Below, in pieces: positions 1 to 6,215 of a stretch of DNA of 10,676 bases (its first letter is position 1; each line of letters opens with the position of its first letter). Position numbers and translations under genes: made by a program. This stretch comes from Candidatus Cloacimonadota bacterium (GTDB taxonomy: Bacteria; Cloacimonadota; Cloacimonadia; Cloacimonadales; Cloacimonadaceae). The stretch lies in the NCBI GenBank assembly GCA_023392795.1, contig JAEWNJ010000112.1, forward strand, positions 1 through 10,676, written 5' to 3'. The notes beneath the pieces were generated by a model that worked only from the letters and a program-made list of their open reading frames with translations, was not told the DNA's origin and did no database searches.

Positions 1-29
1 AAAAAGGAGCCCCATTTGGCTGGAGCTCC
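1..29 (-). terminator. Intrinsic terminator of the flavodiiron protein gene
   Basis: Read on the minus strand, GGAGCTCC (29-22), an 8-nt loop (21-14) and GGGGCTCC (13-6) form an 8-bp stem with one T-G pair. It is followed at once by TTTTT (5-1), which may continue beyond the window. It lies 22 nt past the stop codon of the flavoprotein gene, where a factor-independent terminator would be expected. Confidence 0.8.
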
Positions 30-51
30 CTTGCTTTTGTATACGGGATGT

Positions 52-1221
52 TTAGAGGCTATGGTGTTTCTCGGCGATCAATGTTGCGAGATCGCTAAGT
101 TCTTGTAAAGTAGGTTCCTTGGCTTCGCCTTTGCAGATCACTGCGCCCAGGACTTCCGGTTTCAGATTGGGCATCAGGCCCAGGATGCCATCCACCAGTT
201 TATTCGCCCAGCCGTAAGAGCCGATCACAGCGGCGAAGCGAGCCTTGGGTTTGATGGCGTTTGCCAATAGCGTGGCGTAGGCAACCACGGGATGGGGGCC
301 GACGTGCACAGTTGGGCTGGCGATCACGATCGTGGCGGCGTCCACCAGCGCCATTGCCAGTTTACCGATATCGGTGACGGCAAGATCAAAGAGTTCCACC
401 TTTACGCCCTTCCGGATGAGTTCTTTGGTGAGATGATCCACCATTTTCCTGGTGCTGCCGTGCATGGAGATATAGGGGATCACCACTTTGTTGTCTACTC
501 TATCGGACACCCAATCCTCATAGGCAGATATGATGTCCTCCGGGTGATTCCATATGGGGCCATGGCTGGGAGCTACCAGTTCGATATCCAGTTCGCGCAC
601 CTTCTTCAGATTGGATCTGATCTGGCTTTTAAAGGGCATCATTATTTCGGCATAGTAGCGTTTGGCTGCTTCCATCACGGCAGGATCGCCATCGTCATAG
701 AGTCCGCTGCCGGCAGAGTGGGAGCCTAGGAAATCGCAACTGAAGAGGATCTTCTCTTCCGCCAGGTACGCAACCATGGTTTCGGGCCAATGTACCCAGG
801 GAGTGTGGACAAAGCGTAAAGATTTATCACCCAAAGAGATAGTTTCGCCATCCTCTACCGCGCGCAGTTTCGCCGGATCCAGCAGGAGATGCTCGGTGAG
901 CAGATCCACAGCCTTGGGTGAGCAGATCACCTGCGCAGAGGGAAAACGCTGTAGCAGATAACCGATGCTACCGGAATGATCCTGCTCTGAATGCAGAGTG
1001 ATGATGTAATCCAGCTTGTCCAGACCCTCCAGATTTGCCAGATATTCATCCACAAAATCGGGATCCACTGTATCGATGATGGCAGTCTTTTGGGAACCCT
1101 TGACCAAATAAGAATTGTAACTGGTGCCGTCAGGAAGCGGAATGAGGGAATCGAACAACCTGCGTCCCCAATCCTGTATCCCTACTGCGAAAACGCCGTT
1201 CTTGATTTCTCTTGCGAACAT
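52..1221 (-). CDS. fprA: A-type flavoprotein (flavodiiron protein), O2/NO reductase
   Basis: This 389-aa protein has the two-domain architecture of flavodiiron proteins. Residues about 30-235 form a metallo-beta-lactamase-like domain with the diiron ligand set: H77-x-E79-x-D81-H82 in HSEQDHSGS, H144, D163 and H220. Residues about 245-385 form a flavodoxin domain, with a phosphate-loop-like SMHGSTRKM at 252-260, ASPT at 301-304 and SYGW at 335-338 around the FMN site. Family members are cytoplasmic and reduce O2 to water or NO to N2O using electrons from rubredoxin or a flavoprotein; which substrate dominates cannot be read from the sequence. There is no fused rubredoxin domain, and no rubredoxin gene is visible nearby. 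The length is normal for the family. The ATG start is supported by AAGGAG six nt upstream. The gene is monocistronic in this window, with its own terminator. The call is secure; the symbol follows the Moorella naming. Confidence 0.95.
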   Translation of the reverse strand: MFAREIKNGVFAVGIQDWGRRLFDSLIPLPDGTSYNSYLVKGSQKTAIIDTVDPDFVDEYLANLEGLDKLDYIITLHSEQDHSGSIGYLLQRFPSAQVICSPKAVDLLTEHLLLDPAKLRAVEDGETISLGDKSLRFVHTPWVHWPETMVAYLAEEKILFSCDFLGSHSAGSGLYDDGDPAVMEAAKRYYAEIMMPFKSQIRSNLKKVRELDIELVAPSHGPIWNHPEDIISAYEDWVSDRVDNKVVIPYISMHGSTRKMVDHLTKELIRKGVKVELFDLAVTDIGKLAMALVDAATIVIASPTVHVGPHPVVAYATLLANAIKPKARFAAVIGSYGWANKLVDGILGLMPNLKPEVLGAVICKGEAKEPTLQELSDLATLIAEKHHSL

Positions 1222-1474
1222 TGCTTTCTCCTTATCTGTTGTTTATTTGAAGATAAGATAAGCCGGATTGAAGAATGAGCCAGTAGAATAGTAGGATATG
1301 GAGCCAGAGGCACGAAATGGGTAGCTACGCAACGAGATAGGCAGCCGCGTGGCTTTAGTGGCGACCAAAAATCCCGGGGGGACTCGTCTCCTCAGGAGTA
1401 GTAAGCGTTATCGGAGTGATGGAAGGGCAATCAGATTTGCCTGATGAGGATCTTTGGTTCGGAGGAGGAAGCAG
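1222..1474. other. Intergenic region with short degenerate hairpins
   Basis: I see no gene in these 253 nt. They hold the ribosome-binding site of the flavoprotein gene (AAGGAG, 1233-1228, minus) and a run of small dyads: GCCAGAGGC, the palindrome GTAGCTAC (1321-1328), AGCC-GCGT-GGCT, and CTCC-TGA-GGAG read on the minus strand. At 1426-1445 two mutually exclusive 5-bp stems overlap: GGCAA/TTGCC (1426-1430 with 1437-1441) and ATCAG/CTGAT (1430-1434 with 1441-1445). None is followed by a clear T-tract in the right direction, so I do not call a terminator for the carboxypeptidase gene. Confidence 0.4.
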
Positions 1475-2500
1475 TTATAACTCCGAGGGTGGCAACTTTT
1501 CCAGCAGATCGAGGATGGCGCTGTAATGCCTTTTCTGAATGCGTTTCAGCATCTTAGCCGGAGGATGGATGATGCTTTTACCATCTTTATCCACCCCGCC
1601 AATCTCGATCAACATGGCGGGCACACCGAGGCTGTGATAAAAGAAGTTTCGCGCGTTTCCCACCTTGGAAGTGCTGCCCCGATGCAGGCGATAGGTCCCA
1701 GGACGATAATCCCGCGGCACTGATCCTGCATAGAGATCGGCAAGCTCTTGCAGCTTGGTAAAGGTGGAATCGGGGCTATCAACCGCGGGGAGGAAGATGG
1801 TTTCGTTCAGAGCTCCGGAAGCAGAAGAATGATAGAACACAGCGAACTCAAAATTCTGCTGCCGGCCCAACAAGATAACGCTCTGCACTTCGCTTTCCGA
1901 TGCGGGCGCGGGGCCTTTGTAATATGAACTGATGGGATTCGATTCGCCGTCCAGATCCCAAAACACCGGGTAATTGCGGTTCAGATCCACTCCATCGGTG
2001 CGGAGATCGAGCCGCTTGTTGCCATCCGTATCGCGGTTGTTCTTTCGCTTATTCTTGAGCACGCCGCTGCTCACCGGACGCCAGCCTTCAGGATTGATGG
2101 TGGGTATGATCCAGAGAGTGAATTGATCCAGCAAGTCTTTCACCCGTTTATTTGTAGCATAGCTTTCTGTCATTTGCTCAGCCACATACATGCCCAGCCC
2201 TACGCCCAATACTTCATCGCCGTGATGCTGGCCGATGATCAGGATCTGGCGTTGGCCTCTGCCCAGTTCGATGGCGTAAAGAGGCAGATGCTCTGTGTCC
2301 GAAAATCCGATGATGCGATGCCTGGCCAGGCCGGGCTGCCGCTGAGAGATGGCGTTAAGACTCTGTAACAGTGTATCCTGACGGGGATAAAGCGGATCCA
2401 GAGGAAAGGTATTCACCCCCTTATAGGCGCAGGATGAGGACATCAGAGCCAGGATGGCTAAGATCAGGTTTGCAACCGAGGGATAGCGGGTTCTTAGCAT
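1475..2500 (-). CDS. M14-family zinc carboxypeptidase, putative lipoprotein
   Basis: The 341-aa product carries the full catalytic set of the M14 (carboxypeptidase A) family. The zinc site is H93-x-x-E96 in QHHGDE plus H224 in FYHSS, the substrate-binding Arg is R175 in DLNRNYP, and the general base is E299 in LIEIGG. The NPEGW and RKNNRDTDGN segments between them are typical of bacterial M14 enzymes. Residues 1-24 are hydrophobic and end in SSSC, giving a possible lipidation Cys at position 24; the lipobox is weak because -3 is Ser rather than Leu. The enzyme is therefore probably an envelope-anchored peptidase acting on peptides or peptidoglycan stem peptides; its specificity cannot be read from the sequence. 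It is last in the ispG-chromate transporter unit. The TGA of the upstream gene overlaps this ATG by one base, and a GTG one codon earlier would give a 4-nt overlap. There is no obvious Shine-Dalgarno, which suggests translational coupling. Confidence 0.88.
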   Translation of the reverse strand: MLRTRYPSVANLILAILALMSSSCAYKGVNTFPLDPLYPRQDTLLQSLNAISQRQPGLARHRIIGFSDTEHLPLYAIELGRGQRQILIIGQHHGDEVLGVGLGMYVAEQMTESYATNKRVKDLLDQFTLWIIPTINPEGWRPVSSGVLKNKRKNNRDTDGNKRLDLRTDGVDLNRNYPVFWDLDGESNPISSYYKGPAPASESEVQSVILLGRQQNFEFAVFYHSSASGALNETIFLPAVDSPDSTFTKLQELADLYAGSVPRDYRPGTYRLHRGSTSKVGNARNFFYHSLGVPAMLIEIGGVDKDGKSIIHPPAKMLKRIQKRHYSAILDLLEKLPPSEL

Positions 2501-3024
2501 CACGCGCTGCCAAAAAGGATGCCGACGATGGCGCTGACGATCAGCATGGTGAAGGGATTCAGTTTAAAGCGCCAGGTAGCTATAAAACACAGCACAAAGA
2601 TAGTTACGGAAAAGAGGTCTTTCACCGCGTGCCCCAAGATCATGATCAGAGCAGCCGCGATGAGACCCAGAGACAAGAGACGCAAGCGCTTGAAGACGTT
2701 TTGAAACCATGCCTGCTTCTTCAATTTCAAATAGGTAAGCGTGATCAGCAGCATGATGATCAGAGATGGCAGAATCACCCCAAAAGTGCAGAGCAGGGAG
2801 CCCAGGATCCCCCCTTTCTGAAAACCGATGAAGGTGGCGGCATTGATCGCAATCGGCCCAGGCGTCATCTGTGATATCGCCACGATCTGTACAAACTCCG
2901 CTTCTGTGATCCAGGCGTGTTTGATGACCACTTCCTGCTGGATCATCGCCAGGATGGCGTAGCCCCCGCCAAAGCTGAAGAGCCCGATCTTGACAAAGGT
3001 TAAAAGCATCTGCAGGTAGATCAC
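2500..3024 (-). CDS. Chromate transporter family half-protein (second of pair)
   Basis: This 174-aa hydrophobic membrane protein is a single CHR domain. It shows the family's N-terminal FSFGGGYA (residues 17-24), an acidic and tryptophan segment (EVVIKHAWITEAEF, 31-44) and TPGPIAIN (54-61), followed by several membrane segments. It corresponds to one half of a full-length ChrA; such short proteins usually occur as adjacent pairs, as here. The substrate may be chromate or another oxyanion. Chromate resistance itself is not shown by the sequence. I chose the GTG at 3024 because it overlaps the upstream stop as GTGA and has GGGAGG about 7 nt upstream. A GTG at 3039 and an ATG at 3009 are also in frame, but the first destroys that ribosome-binding site and the second lies downstream of the best-placed signal. 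Confidence 0.88.
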   Translation of the reverse strand: MIYLQMLLTFVKIGLFSFGGGYAILAMIQQEVVIKHAWITEAEFVQIVAISQMTPGPIAINAATFIGFQKGGILGSLLCTFGVILPSLIIMLLITLTYLKLKKQAWFQNVFKRLRLLSLGLIAAALIMILGHAVKDLFSVTIFVLCFIATWRFKLNPFTMLIVSAIVGILFGSA

Positions 3025-3542
3025 TTTCTGGCCTCCCACACAGCATAGGCTATGGTGAGCAATATCAGATAGACTGGAGTGACGTTTAGGGCGCCTACCA
3101 GCACGGCGATCAGCAGGGGAAACCAGGCATTCTTCAGGCTGAGGCCGCTCTTTTTTGCCATCTGGAGCAAAGGCACTGCGATCAAGGCCACTACGGCCGG
3201 ACGGAGCGCGCTGAAAGCCCTTTTCACCATCATCTGTTCGGCATATTGATGAAACAGCATGGCGATGGCCACAATGATGATCAGAGAAGGCAAGACGGAG
3301 CCTAAAACCGCCATCAGCATGCCACTGTAGCCATGAGCGTGAAAGCCTGTGTAAATGCTGATGTTTACGGCGATTGGGCCTGGGGCACTTTGTGCGGCGG
3401 CAAGACCATCCAAAAAGTCGTCCTCCGTGATCCAGCCACGCTTTGTGCAGACTTCATTTTTGATCAAAGGAATCATGGCATAGCCACCGCCGATGGTAAA
3501 AGCACCGATCTTGAAGAAGCTGGCAAAGATCTGAAATAGCAT
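3021..3542 (-). CDS. Chromate transporter family half-protein (first of pair)
   Basis: This 173-aa single-domain CHR membrane protein is a paralogue of its downstream neighbour. The matching blocks are FTIGGGYA (15-22), NEVCTKRGWITEDDF (29-43) and SAPGPIAVN (52-60), then a run of hydrophobic segments. The pair probably assembles into one transporter, as the two-gene short-chain CHR systems are thought to do. The ATG begins one base after the TAG of ispG, and the gene ends in a 4-nt overlap with the second half, so the two are almost certainly co-translated. The charged 29-43 loop differs between the halves (KRGW versus KHAW), so they are not recent duplicates. The oxyanion carried is unknown. 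The upstream ribosome-binding site is weak, which is consistent with coupling to ispG. Confidence 0.9.
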   Translation of the reverse strand: MLFQIFASFFKIGAFTIGGGYAMIPLIKNEVCTKRGWITEDDFLDGLAAAQSAPGPIAVNISIYTGFHAHGYSGMLMAVLGSVLPSLIIIVAIAMLFHQYAEQMMVKRAFSALRPAVVALIAVPLLQMAKKSGLSLKNAWFPLLIAVLVGALNVTPVYLILLTIAYAVWEARK

Positions 3543-3543
3543 C

Positions 3544-4602
3544 CTATCTGCTTTCTCTGATTAGCCTTAGCAGTTCGTCCACCAGCCTGTCTTCGGGCAC
3601 TTTCGCCACGATCTCACCCCGGGCAAAGAGTAAACCCTCTCCCACACCGCCGGCAATGCCAAAATCAGCTTCTCTGGCTTCGCCGGGACCGTTTACAGCA
3701 CATCCCATCACCGCAACCGTCATTTCACGATCCCGAAATTCGGCGAGAGCAGCTTCCACCTTTTCCGCCAGGGCGATCAGATTGATCCGGGTGCGTCCGC
3801 ATGTTGGGCAGGAAACGATGTTCAGGCCTTTGCGCAAACCCAGCGCCACCAGGATCTGCCGCGCCACCACAACCTCCTGTACGGGATCTGCCGAGAGCGA
3901 CACCCGGATGGTATCGCCGATGCCTTCTTCCAGCAATATGCCCAGAGCTATGGCGCTTTTTACGCTGCCCAAAAGCAAGGTGCCTGATTCGGTGAGCCCC
4001 AGATGCAGCGGGTAATCCACGCGGCGGCTGAGTTCGCGGTAGCTATCCAGCATGAGGTCGATGGCAGATGCCTTCACGGAAATCTTGATCTCGTTATAAC
4101 CCAGATCCTCCAAAATGTGTACGTGACTGAGCGCCGCTTCCACCATCGCCTGTGTGCCATGACCATACTTCTGTAAGAGATCTTTGGGCAGCGAACCGCT
4201 ATTCACTCCGATGCGGATGGGGATTTCACGTTCCCGGGCTGCAGTCACCAGGCTTTCCACCCCGCTTCTGCTGCCGATATTACCGGGGTTGATCCTGAGG
4301 CCGTCAATGCCCCCGGCAATGGCTGCCAGGGCCAGCTTGTGATCGAAATGAATATCGGCAACCAGGGGCGCACTGCTGATCTGCTTCAAGCTGCTGATGG
4401 CACGGGCGTCGTCCATATCCATCACTGAAAAACGGATAATCTCGCATCCGGCGGATACCAGGCTGCGAATCTGGCTTGAGGCGGCTTCAACATCAGCGGT
4501 TTTAACGCTGAGCATGCTCTGAATGGAAACCGGGGCATCGCCGCCGATGCTGATATTTCCCAAACGGATACAGCGGGTTTTTCTGCGAATGATCTCTTTC
4601 AT
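3544..4602 (-). CDS. ispG: 4-hydroxy-3-methylbut-2-enyl diphosphate synthase (IspG/GcpE)
   Basis: IspG converts 2-C-methyl-D-erythritol 2,4-cyclodiphosphate to HMBPP, the penultimate step of the MEP isoprenoid pathway, in the cytoplasm. The 352-aa protein has the short bacterial two-domain form. An N-terminal TIM barrel begins with RRKTRCIRLGNISIGGDAP and includes SIQSM, VADIHFDH and LRINPGNIG. The C-terminal domain binds a 4Fe-4S cluster through SCPTCGR (C265, C268), C301 in VMGCAVNGPGE, and E308. All four ligands are present. I start at the ATG at 4602, which matches the family's usual N-terminus. A TTG at 4638 is in frame and would add 12 unconserved residues; that TTG is part of a TTGACA hexamer that could be a -35 element, though no good -10 follows. 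There is no strong Shine-Dalgarno. It is the first gene of a four-gene unit, but nothing links the downstream transporter to isoprenoid synthesis. Confidence 0.96.
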   Translation of the reverse strand: MKEIIRRKTRCIRLGNISIGGDAPVSIQSMLSVKTADVEAASSQIRSLVSAGCEIIRFSVMDMDDARAISSLKQISSAPLVADIHFDHKLALAAIAGGIDGLRINPGNIGSRSGVESLVTAAREREIPIRIGVNSGSLPKDLLQKYGHGTQAMVEAALSHVHILEDLGYNEIKISVKASAIDLMLDSYRELSRRVDYPLHLGLTESGTLLLGSVKSAIALGILLEEGIGDTIRVSLSADPVQEVVVARQILVALGLRKGLNIVSCPTCGRTRINLIALAEKVEAALAEFRDREMTVAVMGCAVNGPGEAREADFGIAGGVGEGLLFARGEIVAKVPEDRLVDELLRLIRESR

Positions 4603-4823
4603 AAGGTTCAATGGGGGGAAGTGGGCGTTATTTGTCAAACACTTTGTGCTGGTGGTTCGGGCTGGATGAGTGACCGTCTTTCAGGTTACAGAATTTTCCC
4701 ATCGAGTTCCCTTAATCCGATCTTATCGAACAATCTCGAAAGAGAGCTGCTGTTCCACCCCCAGGTTGACAAGACACTGGGTGAAGGGCACATATTGTTC
4801 ATGTCTAAAACGGATAAAAACCC

Positions 4824-5825
4824 CTATTCTCTCTCTATCAGGACATCCCCATAGGCATAAAAGGGTTCGCTGTCTGTCTCTATCCAGTAGTAAATCCTGT
4901 ACAAACCTTCTGGAAGGTCGTGAACTTGAACCCGGCGCAGATAGCGTGATGCAGTATAACTTTCATTATGGCAAATCTCTTTTACCACGTTGTTGTTTGC
5001 ATCCAACAGCACAATGCTTACCAGGGAGCTATCCTGAAGTGTAAACGAACACCAAAACTCGTTATCGCAGGGATTTGGAACCACACTGTAAACCATGTTT
5101 TGGGGAACGTATGGCTCTCCAACTGCTACTGAAACCGGCCCGTAGATGTAGCCCTGATTGAGATTGTCCATCAGCTTTAGCCAAAAATAATACGTGTAAC
5201 CCACCAACATATTAGGGTATTCGAAGCTGTAAGTGTGCGGTTGATCTGTGTTTGTGGCAGGAACAGACTCTACATATACAGACTGATCCGGATTATCACT
5301 GGTGCCATACAACAGCCTGAAGCTGCTGAGACCGGTTTCAGAAGTGGTTGTCCAGCTGACGGTTACCTTATGTTGTTCCGCCTCGTTGTAAACAGCGGTG
5401 AAGCTATCAAAAGTCACTTGCATAAAGGGGTCATTTCGCCCAGCAAGCAGGATAACTTCAGAACCGGCATCAAAATCCACCTGTTCTAAAACCATATCAT
5501 CATATGGTAGTTCGGCATAGGGATTTGCCTTGTGCCAGGTACTACCGTGATATGCAGATACGAAGGTATAAACCAAGTTACTCGCAACCGTAATATTCGC
5601 CAGTCCGGTACCAGATAAACCGATGGCAATGGGTTCCACAAGGTAATCATAATGTGGTAAAGCTGTGATGGCAGGATGATTTATGTCGATGTCGTGGCGG
5701 ATATTCAGGTTTATGGAAGATGTGATCACTAAACCAAACATCTCAGTTGGCACTCCGGCAGGAAAATCGTCACCATAACACAGGCCAATACCAAAGACAA
5801 ACAGCAGGATGACCAATTTCTTCAT
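4824..5825 (-). CDS. Secreted protein with FnIII-like and T9SS-type C-terminal domain
   Basis: I do not recognise a specific family for this 333-aa protein. A signal peptide is clear (KK, a hydrophobic stretch to about residue 15, likely cleavage after CYG18). Residues 20-137 are beta-rich and unassigned. Residues about 138-235 resemble a fibronectin type III domain (VTVSWTTTSETGLSSFRLLY, then TYYFWLKLMD). Residues about 245-333 resemble the type A C-terminal sorting domain used by type IX secretion: VVPNPCDNEFWCSF near the start, VSIVLLDANNNVVKEI in the middle, LPEGLYRIYYW near the end. Such domains direct export through the outer membrane and are replaced or anchored at the cell surface. 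Three Cys (253, 259, 285) lie in this domain. The start overlaps the upstream lipoprotein stop as ATGA, so both are likely made together. The domain calls rest on pattern similarity only. Confidence 0.75.
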   Translation of the reverse strand: MKKLVILLFVFGIGLCYGDDFPAGVPTEMFGLVITSSINLNIRHDIDINHPAITALPHYDYLVEPIAIGLSGTGLANITVASNLVYTFVSAYHGSTWHKANPYAELPYDDMVLEQVDFDAGSEVILLAGRNDPFMQVTFDSFTAVYNEAEQHKVTVSWTTTSETGLSSFRLLYGTSDNPDQSVYVESVPATNTDQPHTYSFEYPNMLVGYTYYFWLKLMDNLNQGYIYGPVSVAVGEPYVPQNMVYSVVPNPCDNEFWCSFTLQDSSLVSIVLLDANNNVVKEICHNESYTASRYLRRVQVHDLPEGLYRIYYWIETDSEPFYAYGDVLIERE

Positions 5826-6097
5826 GGCAGCCTGCCGTTATAAGGGATAAATTTCCACTCCAAGGTATCGCCAAAGGCAGTAGAATCGCCCACTTCCATA
5901 AATCCTGTAACGTCAAAGGTTTCCTGGCTGGTGGTTACCACACCTCCCCGTTTGGCTACGTAAATGGGGAAATCGTATTCCGGCAAGGTTATCCAGGTTG
6001 GCACCTGCGGCACAATATTATCCGGCTCGTCCTTGCAGGAACTGACCAGAGCAGCCATAAGCAACAGCAAGATCGAAGCAAGCAGCTTTAGTTTCAT
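5822..6097 (-). CDS. Small putative lipoprotein of unknown function
   Basis: This is a 91-aa product with a classic lipoprotein leader: K2 and K4, a long leucine-rich core, and LVSSC with C21 as the lipidation site. The remaining 70 residues begin with an acidic tether (KDEPDN) and contain WITLPEYDFPIYVAKR and DTLEWKFIPYNG. I see no known domain. The ATG at 6097 places the signal peptide correctly at the N-terminus; a TTG at 6142 is in frame but would put 15 charged residues before it. An AAGGAA lies rather far upstream. The stop overlaps the start of the secreted FnIII-like protein by 4 nt, so the two probably act together at the cell surface, for example as an anchor and its partner; that role is inference. 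Confidence 0.7.
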   Translation of the reverse strand: MKLKLLASILLLLMAALVSSCKDEPDNIVPQVPTWITLPEYDFPIYVAKRGGVVTTSQETFDVTGFMEVGDSTAFGDTLEWKFIPYNGRLP

Positions 6098-6196
6098 GGT
6101 TCTGTTATATTCCTTTTTTGAATCTTTCAAGATTTTCTCCAAGGCTGCGATTGGTTCCGCATCGGGAATCTTGTCCCCCCTAGGGCAGTTCCAGCA

Positions 6197-6212
6197 CCGC
6201 CCCCGAAGGCGG
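6197..6212 (-). terminator. GC-rich hairpin just after hppA
   Basis: Read on the minus strand, CCGCC and GGCGG form a perfect 5-bp stem with a 6-nt loop, starting 4 nt past the hppA stop. There is no T-run after it, so it is not a canonical intrinsic terminator. It may only stabilise the 3' end of the message or be partly read through into the lipoprotein gene 118 nt downstream. Confidence 0.3.
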
Positions 6213-6215
6213 GCT

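Noticed and set aside
2371..2874. A 167-codon frame on the plus strand opposite the carboxypeptidase and second transporter genes
   Set aside because: It crosses the overlap between two well-supported genes, has a composition rich in Q, D and R, and shows no motif.
4603..4823. Possible small gene or terminator between the secreted protein gene and ispG
   Set aside because: I found no stem followed by T-tract and no frame with a ribosome-binding site. Only the TTGACA at 4638-4633 stands out, and it lacks a good -10.
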